40,688 nt of DNA from NCBI GenBank assembly GCA_013202335.1, contig JABMQR010000268.1:1-40688 (forward strand), written 5' to 3'. Positions 16,933 through 25,620 of the stretch are shown one piece after another (the first letter of the stretch is position 1; every line of letters starts with the position of its first letter). The DNA is from Bacteroidota bacterium. GTDB taxonomy: Bacteria; Spirochaetota; Spirochaetia; JABMQR01. Under the pieces are notes generated by a model, which was given only the letters and a program-made list of their open reading frames with translations, was not told where the DNA came from and did no database searches. Made by a program: the position numbers and the translations under genes.

Positions 16933-17919
16933 TTAACTAATACCGCAAACAGCCTTAATATACTGTGATCGTTCCCATATTTCGGGATTGTCATATTTCT
17001 CCTGACAAAGTATTCCACTGAAATCACTAATAAAAGTATAACTTTTACGTTCCATCCAATTTTCTATAGTCTCTTTCATTTTACCTATAATATCATAGCC
17101 TTCGATCATCACAGAAGAACAAAGCTGAACAGCAGAAGCGCCCGCCAACAGGAACTTTATGATAGTTTCTCCTGAATAAATACCGGTATTTCCGCAAATA
17201 TCACAGGAAAGTTCTCCGGACATTAAAGCTGTCCATTGCAGGGGAACAGCTGATTCCTCTTCAACACTAAAAATCTTTCCCGCTTTGAGACTTAAATTCT
17301 CAATATCAATATCAGTTTTATAATACCTGTTGAATAGAACCAATCCATTCAGACCAATTGTATCCAGTTGATTCATAAAGTTTGCCATGCCACTGAAGTA
17401 GGTTCCCATTTTTAATGCTAAAGGAATTTCCAACCGGTTTTTCAGGTTCTTAATAAGGTTTAAATATTTTTGCTCAACTTCGCTGCTTGTTTCTGCGACA
17501 TTTGATGGTACAATAAACATATTCATTTCCAGTGCGTCAGCTCCAACTTCCTGAAATCTATGTGCATAATCCAGCCAGGAACCAGAGTTGAGACAATTAA
17601 CACTTGCAATTACCGGAATAGAGAGGGATTTTTTCGCCTGTTCTACTAATTCCAAATATCGGTCAATATAATAATCTTTACTGGAATTATTAAAGAAATC
17701 GTATGCATCTGTATGTACGGCAAACTCATCCATACCATTTATCATAGAATTTGAATCATGTTCAATTTGCTCTTCAAATATTGATTTTAGCACGACAGCA
17801 CCTGCCCCTGCATCCTCACTCTTTTTTAATCCATCAAGTTGAGAAGTTAAACGAGAACTAGCTACTATAATAGGATTAGTAAGATTCAAGCCAAGATATG
17901 ATGTAGAAAGATTCGCCAT
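16933..17919 (-). CDS. Dihydroorotate dehydrogenase-like flavoprotein
   Basis: This is a 328-residue TIM-barrel flavoprotein of the PyrD superfamily. Blocks that fit FMN binding are present: NPIIVASSRLTS near the N-terminus, VIASVNCLNSG, ALKMGTYF with the flavin-contact lysine, and at the end GNTGIYSGE and AVQLCSSV. Strict PyrD proteins make orotate; this branch is often annotated only as DHODH-like, and no other pyrimidine genes are near. The open frame extends to 18027, but the added N-terminus lacks family character. ATG 17919 (MANLSTSYLG) has a G-rich ribosome binding site and matches the family start. It follows the 168-bp inverted-repeat element and ends 97 bases before the acyltransferase. 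Confidence 0.85.
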   Translation of the reverse strand: MANLSTSYLGLNLTNPIIVASSRLTSQLDGLKKSEDAGAGAVVLKSIFEEQIEHDSNSMINGMDEFAVHTDAYDFFNNSSKDYYIDRYLELVEQAKKSLSIPVIASVNCLNSGSWLDYAHRFQEVGADALEMNMFIVPSNVAETSSEVEQKYLNLIKNLKNRLEIPLALKMGTYFSGMANFMNQLDTIGLNGLVLFNRYYKTDIDIENLSLKAGKIFSVEEESAVPLQWTALMSGELSCDICGNTGIYSGETIIKFLLAGASAVQLCSSVMIEGYDIIGKMKETIENWMERKSYTFISDFSGILCQEKYDNPEIWERSQYIKAVCGIS

Positions 17920-18066
17920 GTATGCCCCCGGTAATAATGTTGTATCTATTGTACAAATCTTTGCATGATAAAACAACACTAAATGCATATTAAAAGTATG
18001 GCTCCTGTTAAAAATATGTTTCAACAAAAGCCAGAAACAGATAAAATATACTTGTTTAATAGTTTA

Positions 18067-18234
18067 TAAAGTGACCTGAAGCCGGTGGGATTGTAATAGC
18101 TGAAAATCAATAAGTAGTGAAGAATTATCCCAATAATTTTTACCCAAAAAACAGGAAAAAGTTTTTTGTTCGATTAAATCCTTTACTGAAATTGGTTTAC
18201 CGTTCAGAAAACCCACCATCTTCAGGTCACTTTA
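18067..18234. repeat. 168-bp element with 23-bp imperfect terminal inverted repeats
   Basis: The left arm (18067-18089) and right arm (18212-18234) are reverse complements at 21 of 23 positions; the outer 15 bases are TAAAGTGACCTGAAG. The inner 122 bases are A/T rich with no coding frame. Similar A/T-rich words flank both ends (TTTAATAGTTTA on the left, TTTAATTAGTTT on the right, the latter sharing the end of the right arm). It lies 24 bases past the stop of gcvPB and ahead of the DHODH-like gene. It may be a miniature inverted-repeat element or a very long hairpin that ends the gcv transcript. Confidence 0.65.
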
Positions 18235-18258
18235 ATTAGTTTAATTGGAGAAAACCAA

Positions 18259-19728
18259 TCAGCGTTCATCCTTCCATCTGACAACAGGTCTACGAGCTGC
18301 CAGAACTTCATCAACTCGTCTTACCGGAGTGGTTAATGGTGCTGCATGAAGAAGCTCAGGTTCACGATAAGCTTTCTCTGCCAGTTTAATCATGATATCC
18401 GCAAATTCATCCAGAGTTTCCCTTGTTTCAGTTTCTGTAGGTTCTATCATTAATGCCTCAGGCACTATCAACGGGAAATACATTGTAGGTGGGTGAATCT
18501 CAAGATCTAACAGACCTTTTGCAATATCCATCGCAGAAATACCTGTATCTTCCTTAATACGCCGTGCTGATAAAACAAATTCATGTTTGCAGATTCCAGA
18601 ATATGTTAACTCATACGTATCCATAAGCTTAATTCTAAGATAATTTGCATTAAGTACAGCCATTTCAGAGGCCTTCTTCAACCCGTTCCTACCCATTACA
18701 CGAATATAGGTATAAGCGCGGACCATGATTCCGAAGTTCCCGTTAAAGCCTGCAACTTTTCCTATCGTCATGGGTTTATCCCAGTTAAAATCATAATTTG
18801 TACCATCAAATCCAACATCCGGGACAGGAAGAAAAGGAATTAATCTTTTCGAAACCAATACTGGTCCGGCCCCGGGGCCGCCGCTTCCATGGGGTGTAGC
18901 AAATGTTTTATGAAGATTAAGATGAACGACATCAAATCCCATATCACCAGGTCTAACTTTACCCATAATAGCATTCATATTTGCTCCATCATAATAGAGC
19001 AATCCTCCTGCATCATGAATTTTTTTTGCTGCTTTTAAAATATCAGCTTCAAACAGACCAAGGGTGTTCGGATTAGTCAGCATTATTCCGGCAAGTTCAT
19101 CATTGAGATACGGCTCAAGGAATTCAGGATTGACCAATCCACGTTCATCTGCCGGTATCTCTATAACCGTGAAACCAGCCAGGTGAGCTGAAGCAGGGTT
19201 TGTCCCATGAGATGATGAAGGTACAATAAGATTATTCCTTTTTGTCTCACCCCGCTGGGTAAAGTACGCACGAAACAGTTTCATGCCGGTGTATTCACCT
19301 TGTGCCCCTGCAAAAGGCTGCATGGTTCCCCATTGCATCCCGGTAATTTCACAAAGATACCCCGTTAACTCATGCATGAGTTTAAGGGCTCCCTGAACAG
19401 TGGATGTATCCTGAAGCGGATGAATTTCCGTAAATTTTTCAAGTGAAGCTGTTGCTTCATTAACTTTAGGATTATATTTCATGGTGCAGGATCCTAAAGG
19501 ATAAAATCCCAGATCAACCCCAAAACTTTTGCGTCCTAACTGATTATAGTGCCGTACAGTATCTATTTCCGACACCTCGGGCAGCTTTGGAGAGACACAG
19601 CGCAGATAGTTTTCAGACAATGGTTTACTTCGCTCAAGTGTCGGGATATCACAGGCAGGAAAAAGATAACCCCTTCTGCCTTCCTTCGACTTTTCAAAAA
19701 TCAACCGCTCACCTATATCCTTACTCAT
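18259..19728 (-). CDS. gcvPB: Glycine dehydrogenase (decarboxylating) subunit 2
   Basis: This is the C-terminal-type half of the P protein of the glycine cleavage system, found as a separate subunit in many bacteria. With GcvPA it decarboxylates glycine and passes the aminomethyl group to the lipoyl arm of GcvH. The pyridoxal-phosphate lysine is K274 in [11 protein letters not shown], followed by the Gly-rich loop [19 protein letters not shown] and NPNTLGLFE are further typical blocks. The length of 489 is normal. The start overlaps the end of gcvPA by eight bases, so the two are translationally coupled. It is the last gene of the seven-gene serine/glycine operon. Confidence 0.97.
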   Translation of the reverse strand: MSKDIGERLIFEKSKEGRRGYLFPACDIPTLERSKPLSENYLRCVSPKLPEVSEIDTVRHYNQLGRKSFGVDLGFYPLGSCTMKYNPKVNEATASLEKFTEIHPLQDTSTVQGALKLMHELTGYLCEITGMQWGTMQPFAGAQGEYTGMKLFRAYFTQRGETKRNNLIVPSSSHGTNPASAHLAGFTVIEIPADERGLVNPEFLEPYLNDELAGIMLTNPNTLGLFEADILKAAKKIHDAGGLLYYDGANMNAIMGKVRPGDMGFDVVHLNLHKTFATPHGSGGPGAGPVLVSKRLIPFLPVPDVGFDGTNYDFNWDKPMTIGKVAGFNGNFGIMVRAYTYIRVMGRNGLKKASEMAVLNANYLRIKLMDTYELTYSGICKHEFVLSARRIKEDTGISAMDIAKGLLDLEIHPPTMYFPLIVPEALMIEPTETETRETLDEFADIMIKLAEKAYREPELLHAAPLTTPVRRVDEVLAARRPVVRWKDER

Positions 19729-21070
19729 TTACTGCCTCCATTGCTGACTCAATATAGCAGTCCAGTTCCTCTTTAGTTCTTTTTTCAGTTACTGCAATAG
19801 TAACTAATCCTTCACGACCCCGAGAGAGAGAACCTAAATGAACTCCAGCAAATATCCCCTTCTCTTTCATTGAGTTGAGAAATTTACCAGCACGTTCTGC
19901 GCTGGTAAAATCAACAGTAAACTCACAGAAAAAAGGTGCATTAAATGCTGGAGAAATACCTGCTTTTGCATTAAGTTTTGCAGCCAGATAATGAGCTTTC
20001 TGGTAGGATAATTCAGCGGCCTGCTGTATACCATTCCAACCAGTAAGGGATATATAGACAGAAGTTGCCAAAGCAGCAAGCGCCTGATTTGAACAGATAT
20101 TTGAGGTTGCCCGCTCCCGCTTAATATGCTGCTCCCTCGCCTGCAGAGTGAGTACAAAAGCACGATTCCCATCTGAATCAACTGTTTGACCGGAAATTCT
20201 TCCCGGCATTTTTCTTAATAATTTTTCTTTTGCAGCTATATAACCGGCGGTAGGACCACCAAAACACTGATGCAGCCCAAAGGGTTGCGTATCTCCAATA
20301 GCGATATCAGCACCCCATTCAGCCTGAGACTTTACCATCCCCAATGACATTGGATCTGAAGATATAATAAACATTGCCCCTTCTTCATGCAGCATATCAG
20401 CAACTCCAGAGTAATCCTCAAGCAGGCCGTAAATATTCGGTGACTGCACGAGCAGACCCGCAAGTGAAGAGTCCAGATAATCAGGAAGTGTATCAAATAC
20501 CGGCATCCCATCCTTTTCGGGAAGTGCCGTTATCGAGAATCCCATATCTGAAAAATAAGATTTTAGTACTCTGAGCGTAAAAGGATGTACTGTAGGTGAA
20601 ACAAGCAGGGTTTTAGATTTTCGCCTTTGGTTAAAACACATTGCCGCTGCCTCAGCCGCAGCAGTATGCCCATCATATAAAGATGCATTTGAAACATCCA
20701 ATCCTGTCAATTCACAGATCATAGTTTGAAACTCAAAAATAGCTTGAAGAACTCCCTGGGAAATTTCCGGCTGATAGGGGGTATATGCAGTGGCAAAGGT
20801 TGGCAAAGAGACTATTCCGGAAACTGCAGAAGGAATTATTCTATCATATGAACCGCAACCTAAATAGGAGATTCCCAAAGTGTTCATAGATGCATATTTT
20901 CGAACTAAACGGAGAACTTCCTCTTCTGACAATCCATCAGGTATATTAAGGTCCTGCTTCAACCTCAATTCCTCCGGGACATCAGAAAAGAGTTCATCTA
21001 TTTCCTGTACGCCGACAGCTGAAAGCATTTCACGCACATCTTTTTCAGAATGCGGTATATATGAGTTCAT
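19721..21070 (-). CDS. gcvPA: Glycine dehydrogenase (decarboxylating) subunit 1
   Basis: This is the N-terminal-type half of the P protein of the glycine cleavage system. It is a fold-type I aminotransferase-like protein without the catalytic lysine, and pairs with GcvPB. Recognised blocks are SYLGCGSYD near residue 74, [32 protein letters not shown] and [12 protein letters not shown]. The length, 449, is normal. It starts 12 bases after gcvH and its end overlaps gcvPB by eight bases. The split arrangement is common in Firmicutes, Thermotogae and Spirochaetes, in contrast to the fused P protein of most Proteobacteria. Confidence 0.97.
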   Translation of the reverse strand: MNSYIPHSEKDVREMLSAVGVQEIDELFSDVPEELRLKQDLNIPDGLSEEEVLRLVRKYASMNTLGISYLGCGSYDRIIPSAVSGIVSLPTFATAYTPYQPEISQGVLQAIFEFQTMICELTGLDVSNASLYDGHTAAAEAAAMCFNQRRKSKTLLVSPTVHPFTLRVLKSYFSDMGFSITALPEKDGMPVFDTLPDYLDSSLAGLLVQSPNIYGLLEDYSGVADMLHEEGAMFIISSDPMSLGMVKSQAEWGADIAIGDTQPFGLHQCFGGPTAGYIAAKEKLLRKMPGRISGQTVDSDGNRAFVLTLQAREQHIKRERATSNICSNQALAALATSVYISLTGWNGIQQAAELSYQKAHYLAAKLNAKAGISPAFNAPFFCEFTVDFTSAERAGKFLNSMKEKGIFAGVHLGSLSRGREGLVTIAVTEKRTKEELDCYIESAMEAVNE

Positions 21071-21082
21071 ATTTTTTGCCCG

Positions 21083-21472
21083 TTACTCCTCAAGGGATTC
21101 AATAAATGCGGTATATTCAGCAGCATCAAGAAGCTCATCCAATTCAGCTGAATCAGAGAACTCAATAGCAAATATGAAGTTTTTGTAGGGGTCCTCATTC
21201 ACCGATTCGGGGGAGTCTTCAAGTGACTCATTAATTTCTACTACTTTTCCGGAGATGGGATTATACATTGCCGCTGCTGCTTTTACAGATTCAAGACTTG
21301 CAATTTCGTCATCAGCTTCAAAGGTTTCACCAACTTCAGGAAGCTCAACGTAGACAATCTCTCCCAGCTCTTCCTGCGCAAAATCAGTAATCCCAACATA
21401 CGCTTTTTCACCATCAATTTTTACCCATTCGTGCTTTTTTGTGTATTTCAACTCTGCAATTACAGTACTCAT
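21083..21472 (-). CDS. gcvH: Glycine cleavage system H protein (lipoyl carrier)
   Basis: This 129-residue protein carries the lipoyl group that accepts the aminomethyl unit from P protein and hands it to T protein. The lipoylation lysine is K64 in SLESVKAAAAMYNP. KYTKKHEW near the start and GITDFAQEELG are standard H-protein blocks. It sits one base after gcvT, so the pair is tightly coupled. No lipoate attachment gene is in the window, so lipoylation must rely on genes elsewhere. Confidence 0.97.
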   Translation of the reverse strand: MSTVIAELKYTKKHEWVKIDGEKAYVGITDFAQEELGEIVYVELPEVGETFEADDEIASLESVKAAAAMYNPISGKVVEINESLEDSPESVNEDPYKNFIFAIEFSDSAELDELLDAAEYTAFIESLEE

Positions 21473-21473
21473 A

Positions 21474-22604
21474 CTATTCCTGCCTCCTGTTTTTTTTGTA
21501 AAAAGGTGTTTTTACAAGTTCAGCTTTTTTTCTTTTATTGTGTATCTCAATTTCAAGTGTATCACCAATTTTTAAACCTGTCCCTCTTTCAATTAGAACC
21601 AGTCCAATGAACTCTTCAGTCGTGGGCGATTTTGTTCCACTCGTTACAAATCCGACAGGTTCATCATTACCGCTTAGATATACAGAATAACCCTGTCGCG
21701 GAACGCCTCGTTCTATCATTTTTATTCCCCTGAGTGTTCGGGGAATACCCTCTTCTTTTTGTTTAATCAGGGAAGTTCTTCCACAAAAATCACTGCCGGA
21801 TAAATCTACAAAATATGAGAGGTTTGCTTCCAGTGGGGTAATAGAGCTACTTATTTCATGACCATATAAAGGAAGCTTTGCTTCCAGTCTAAGGGAGTCT
21901 CTGGCACCCAAACCACAAGGAATAAGTCCAAATTTTTTACCTGTCTCCAATAAGGAGTTCCAAATTAACGGAGCACTCTCATTCCTGCAGTAAATTTCAA
22001 ACCCATCCTCACCTGTATACCCGGTTCTTGAGACAAGAACCTTATGTCCACAAATGTCTGCATCAGGAACAAAGGTGAAAAAACCGATCTCTCCTGCTTC
22101 TGGATAGAGAACCTTCAAAACAGCTTCAGCTGTTGGACCTTGAACTGCTAACTGACAAAACTGCTCTGAAACATTTTCAATAGTAAGTTTGTTGAATACT
22201 TCTCCATTTGCACCAGGATTCTCTGATACAATCCAGGAAAAATCCTTCTCAATATTAGCTGCATTCAGGACAAGAAAATATTTTTCGGAAGTAATGCGGT
22301 ATACGATTAAGTCATCAACAACACCACCATCAGGGTAACACATGAGAGTATACATTACCTCCCCAACACCCAAATTGGAAATATTATTGGTCATAAGACT
22401 ATCAACATATTCACCACTGCCAGAGCCTTCTACAATAACTTCACCCATATGAGATACATCAAACAAACCGGCAAAATTTCTTACTGTAAAATGTTCATCC
22501 AATATACCTGTGGAGAAGTTTACAGGAAGCTCCCAGCCGCCAAATTCTATAATTTTTATACCTTCATAATTTTTATATACATCATATAGCGGCGTTCTTT
22601 TCAT
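21474..22604 (-). CDS. gcvT: Glycine cleavage system T protein (aminomethyltransferase)
   Basis: This 376-residue tetrahydrofolate-dependent aminomethyltransferase releases ammonia and forms 5,10-methylene-tetrahydrofolate from the H-protein-bound unit. The diagnostic blocks are FGGWELPVNFSTG, FDVSHMGEV, GLGARDSLRLEAKLPLYG with the folate-binding region, and the C-terminal GFVTSGTKSPT barrel. A GAGG site precedes the ATG. It follows the Lrp-type regulator by 16 bases and precedes gcvH by one base. Confidence 0.97.
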   Translation of the reverse strand: MKRTPLYDVYKNYEGIKIIEFGGWELPVNFSTGILDEHFTVRNFAGLFDVSHMGEVIVEGSGSGEYVDSLMTNNISNLGVGEVMYTLMCYPDGGVVDDLIVYRITSEKYFLVLNAANIEKDFSWIVSENPGANGEVFNKLTIENVSEQFCQLAVQGPTAEAVLKVLYPEAGEIGFFTFVPDADICGHKVLVSRTGYTGEDGFEIYCRNESAPLIWNSLLETGKKFGLIPCGLGARDSLRLEAKLPLYGHEISSSITPLEANLSYFVDLSGSDFCGRTSLIKQKEEGIPRTLRGIKMIERGVPRQGYSVYLSGNDEPVGFVTSGTKSPTTEEFIGLVLIERGTGLKIGDTLEIEIHNKRKKAELVKTPFYKKNRRQE

Positions 22605-22620
22605 TCAAAGACCTCATTTA

Positions 22621-23070
22621 TTATAATATATAGGGAACTCTCAAACCATATGCCTGATATACAACAAAAGTCTCAACATCCTGAATTTCAGCTATTTTTA
22701 CGAGTTCTTTGGTAAAAAATTCCAAAAGTGAATACTCTTCATCTTCATTCAGAAGGACCTGTACCAGGAGATCATATCGCCCGGTAATTACTGCTGCAGA
22801 GATGACCCCTTTCAAACGGGTAAATTCTTCTGCCTTTCTCCCAAGATCCATTGTCTTGAGTTTAACTCCCATAACAACTATCTGAACCCCTGGAAGCGAC
22901 TCAGGATCTACCAATCCAGTAATTTCCAGTACATTTTCCTCAATCAGCTTATTGACTCTTGAGCGTACCGTATTCTCTGTAACCGATAATTCTTCAGCTA
23001 TGGCACTATAAGACTTTCGCCCATCCCTCAGCTGTTTAATTATAGCAATATTCATTTCATCAATTTTCAT
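22621..23070 (-). CDS. Lrp/AsnC-family transcriptional regulator
   Basis: This 149-residue protein begins with a winged helix-turn-helix (residues ~3-50, with SYSAIAEELSVTENTVRSRV as the helix pair) and continues with a RAM ligand-binding domain (VMGVKLKTMD and AVITGRYDLLVQVLL). Such regulators form octameric rings and bind amino acids. It lies inside the serine/glycine operon, 17 bases after serC and 16 before gcvT, so it probably senses serine, glycine or leucine and controls this operon. That role and ligand are inferred from position only. Confidence 0.93.
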   Translation of the reverse strand: MKIDEMNIAIIKQLRDGRKSYSAIAEELSVTENTVRSRVNKLIEENVLEITGLVDPESLPGVQIVVMGVKLKTMDLGRKAEEFTRLKGVISAAVITGRYDLLVQVLLNEDEEYSLLEFFTKELVKIAEIQDVETFVVYQAYGLRVPYIL

Positions 23071-23087
23071 CTGACTTTTTCCTCAAA

Positions 23088-24173
23088 CTAACTTTTACTT
23101 GCTGCAAAAGTTCTCATAAAATCCCTAATAAACACTACATCATCTTTTGGTAGTGCATTATATACAGAGGCTCTGCAGCCGCCGACACTACGATGTCCTT
23201 TGAGACCGAGCATCCCAAGCTTTTCAGCCTCAGAAATAAATTCCGCCTCAAGCTCAGGTGTAGGCAGTCTAAAAACGATATTCATTTTGGATCTGTATGC
23301 AGGATCTACCGGAGATATGTAAAATCCATTACTTTCTTCAATAGCATTATAAATAAGAGATGATTTTTCAGTCGCCCGCTCCTGCATAGCAGAAACACCA
23401 CCCATTTTTTTAATCCATTCAAGAACAAGTTTGACACCCCATATAGAAAATACCGGTGGAGTATTATATAAACCATCTGCTTTGCTGTGGGTTCTATAAT
23501 CAAAATATGCAGGAAGGTTCGCTGGTATTCTATCCAGCATATCATTTCGAACAATTACAAATGTTGCTCCAGCCGGCCCAAGATTCTTCTGGACTCCACC
23601 ATAAATCATACTGAATTTCTCAACCGGAACCGGTCGGCTAAAAATATCACTGGACATATCTGCTATAAGAGGGACATTACCTGTTTCGGGCCAGGACTGC
23701 CATTCAATTCCACCAATCGTTTCATTTGAGCAAAGGTAATAGTAGGCTGAATCTGCAGGGACAGATACGGTTTTCGGATCCGGCAGACTTGCATAACCGC
23801 TATCCTTACCGTCGAAGGCAACGCGTACATTACCTAATTTTTGGGCATCATCACATGCTTTGTTTGACCAGGTACCTGATTTAACATAGTCAGCAGTTTT
23901 ATCTGATGGAAGAAAATTCATAGGAATCATTGCAAACTGCAGAGTTGCCCCGCCGCCAAGAAAAAACACACTGTAATTATCAGGAATGGACAATAGTTCT
24001 CTCATAAGTCCAAGACAGTCATGATAGAGATTGTCAAATGCAGCACCTCTGTGACTTGCCTCCACCATTGAGAAACCATTATTATCATATTCAAAAATCT
24101 GATCCCGCATTTCCTCAAGAACCTCTATGGGTAAAACTGACGGTCCTGCAAAAAAATTCTTTTTTCTGTTCAT
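23088..24173 (-). CDS. serC: Phosphoserine aminotransferase
   Basis: SerC transfers an amino group from glutamate to 3-phosphohydroxypyruvate to give phosphoserine, the second step of serine synthesis (it also serves pyridoxine synthesis). The pyridoxal-phosphate lysine is K196 in GGVQKNLGPAG. FAGPSVLPIEVLE, MVEASHRG and FLGGGATLQFAM are the standard N-terminal blocks, and the C-terminus holds GHRSVGGCRASVYN. The length of 361 is normal. Its ATG overlaps the serA stop as ATGA. No serB phosphatase gene is next to it; that step must be encoded elsewhere. Confidence 0.97.
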   Translation of the reverse strand: MNRKKNFFAGPSVLPIEVLEEMRDQIFEYDNNGFSMVEASHRGAAFDNLYHDCLGLMRELLSIPDNYSVFFLGGGATLQFAMIPMNFLPSDKTADYVKSGTWSNKACDDAQKLGNVRVAFDGKDSGYASLPDPKTVSVPADSAYYYLCSNETIGGIEWQSWPETGNVPLIADMSSDIFSRPVPVEKFSMIYGGVQKNLGPAGATFVIVRNDMLDRIPANLPAYFDYRTHSKADGLYNTPPVFSIWGVKLVLEWIKKMGGVSAMQERATEKSSLIYNAIEESNGFYISPVDPAYRSKMNIVFRLPTPELEAEFISEAEKLGMLGLKGHRSVGGCRASVYNALPKDDVVFIRDFMRTFAASKS

Positions 24174-25066
24174 GAGACACCTCCCTGATTCTGCATTACT
24201 TCTTTAATTATTGCATAGGCTTCCTGCCCAATTCTTAGTAGATTTTCCTTGCTGCCAGCTCCAATATGGGGTGTCATTGTGGTATTGGGTGCACTAAGAA
24301 TAGGATAATCAGATGAAGGAGGATCTGATGGCCAAACATCAACTGCATACCAGCTTATACTCCCGCTCTTTAATGCCTCTACCATATCAACCGCATCGAT
24401 ACAGCCGCCTCTTCCTGTATTTATAACAACAGGTTTTTTGTTACATGCAGCAATAAGCTTTTTATCAAAAAGACCCGTTGTATCAGGAGTAAGCGGAAGA
24501 TGCATTGATATATAATCAGCATCCTGAACAGCCTCTTCAATAGTATCCTTCATATCGGCAGCTGTGCTTTCAGCCACATATTTATCATAGGCTACAACTC
24601 GCATCCCAAAAGCAGATGCGCGTTTTGCTACCTCTTTAGCGATATTTCCTATACCTATAAGGCAAAGTGTTTTGCCGAAAAGCTCGGTTCGTTTTATCTC
24701 TTTCTTAAGCCACTGACCCTCTGACATTCCATTATGTGCGGTAATTATCTTATTCGGCACTGATATCATCAGTGCAAATGCAAGTTCAGCAACTGCAATA
24801 GAGGATGCTTTTGGTGTATTCCTGACAACAATACCTTTGCTCTCAGCATACTCCTTATCAATATTATCTATACCAACACCACCACGTATGATCAATTTAA
24901 GATTCGGTGCTACATCAATGTATTCCTTTGTGCATTTTGTCTTGCTTCTTACTAGTACAACATCGGCTTCCGCTAAACGGGAAGAATCTTCTGTTACCTC
25001 ACCAAAATTCGTTAAAGTTCCGGGAAGTTCGGCATCAAATGCATCTGCGATTAGAATAAGCATCAT
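24170..25066 (-). CDS. serA: D-3-phosphoglycerate dehydrogenase, short form
   Basis: This is a D-2-hydroxyacid dehydrogenase, first gene of the operon and hence most likely phosphoglycerate dehydrogenase. Motifs are IGIGNIAKEVAKRASAFGM followed by an aspartate for NAD binding, VINTGRGG with the catalytic arginine, and TPHIGAGS with the catalytic histidine. At 298 residues it lacks the C-terminal ASB and ACT domains that let many SerA proteins sense serine, so feedback inhibition is unlikely to work the usual way. Its AAGGAGAGG site is strong. It is read from a near-consensus promoter 32-60 bases upstream, and ends in a four-base overlap with serC. Confidence 0.94.
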   Translation of the reverse strand: MMLILIADAFDAELPGTLTNFGEVTEDSSRLAEADVVLVRSKTKCTKEYIDVAPNLKLIIRGGVGIDNIDKEYAESKGIVVRNTPKASSIAVAELAFALMISVPNKIITAHNGMSEGQWLKKEIKRTELFGKTLCLIGIGNIAKEVAKRASAFGMRVVAYDKYVAESTAADMKDTIEEAVQDADYISMHLPLTPDTTGLFDKKLIAACNKKPVVINTGRGGCIDAVDMVEALKSGSISWYAVDVWPSDPPSSDYPILSAPNTTMTPHIGAGSKENLLRIGQEAYAIIKEVMQNQGGVS

Positions 25067-25097
25067 TCCTCTCCTTATAATTTGTTATGATATAGTT

Positions 25098-25126
25098 ATT
25101 CTATCCACCTGTTGCGTTAATGTCAA
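25098..25126 (-). promoter_or_regulatory. Sigma-70 promoter of the serine/glycine operon
   Basis: On the minus strand a consensus -35 TTGACA (25126-25121) is followed after exactly 17 bases by -10 TAGAAT (25103-25098). Transcription should begin near 25091, leaving a leader of about 25 bases with the AAGGAGAGG site of serA. There is no room for a riboswitch, so control must be at this promoter, possibly by the Lrp-type protein encoded in the operon. Confidence 0.85.
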
Positions 25127-25186
25127 ATATTATTAGGCAATATTTAGGGATTCTGTAAATTTTATTATAAATTAAGAGGTATGCAT

Positions 25187-25215
25187 AAAAAAAACTGCTG
25201 TATAGACAGCAGTTT
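25187..25215 (-). terminator. Rho-independent terminator of rpsU
   Basis: On the minus strand the stem AAACTGCTG (25215-25207) pairs with CAGCAGTTT (25200-25192) over a six-base loop and runs into eight T residues (25194-25187). It separates rpsU from the serine/glycine promoter. Confidence 0.92.
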
Positions 25216-25271
25216 CTGATGACTTAAAATAAGCCAAATTGGTTTTTACAATAAGCTATCAGCTGCTAAGC

Positions 25272-25481
25272 TTAATAACTTTTCATAGCTTTCATCTTTC
25301 GAACTTTTTTCATTTGTTTCCGTTCGAGAGCTTTTTTCTTTCTATTCTTAATGGTAGAAGGTTTTTCAAAATATTCACGTTTTTTCCATTCACGAATAAT
25401 CCCCTCTTTTTCAACCATTCTTTTAAACCGTTTAATTGATTTCTCTAATGGTTCATTATCATCAACACGTACGAAAGCTAT
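25272..25481 (-). CDS. rpsU: 30S ribosomal protein bS21, apparent AUA start
   Basis: This is a 70-residue bS21 protein of the small subunit, involved in mRNA binding near the anti-Shine-Dalgarno end of 16S rRNA. The conserved core [18 protein letters not shown] and [15 protein letters not shown] is unmistakable, with a basic tail. The start is unusual. The only canonical start nearby, GTG at 25490, lies inside a near-perfect extended Shine-Dalgarno stretch, AAGGGGGTGAT, and cannot use it. The codon eight bases past the G run is ATA at 25481, and starting there gives (M)[10 protein letters not shown], the typical bS21 N-terminus. The leader is about 105 bases and includes TTCCC-TAAG-GGGAA, which could fold next to the ribosome binding site. 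A promoter and terminator frame it as a single gene. Confidence 0.93.
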   Translation of the reverse strand: MAFVRVDDNEPLEKSIKRFKRMVEKEGIIREWKKREYFEKPSTIKNRKKKALERKQMKKVRKMKAMKSY

Positions 25482-25592
25482 AGTAATCACCCCCTTCCCC
25501 TTAGGGAATTAATAGAATCCAAACATTCCACTCGTCTACATGGGCATAATAACCACTCTGCTAACCAGTGAAGAGTTCTGACAGTTCAGTAC

Positions 25593-25620
25593 ATAGTACT
25601 TATAAATCTTTATTTGTCAA
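25593..25620 (-). promoter_or_regulatory. Sigma-70 promoter of rpsU
   Basis: On the minus strand, consensus -35 TTGACA (25620-25615) lies within the last codons of recJ. After a 16-base spacer comes -10 TACTAT (25598-25593). The predicted start near 25586 gives a leader of about 105 bases before the ATA start of rpsU, long for a ribosomal protein gene. Confidence 0.7.

Noticed and set aside
24980..25126. A glycine riboswitch upstream of the serine/glycine operon
   Set aside because: The promoter leaves a leader of only about 25 bases, too short for an aptamer, and no aptamer-like sequence is present.
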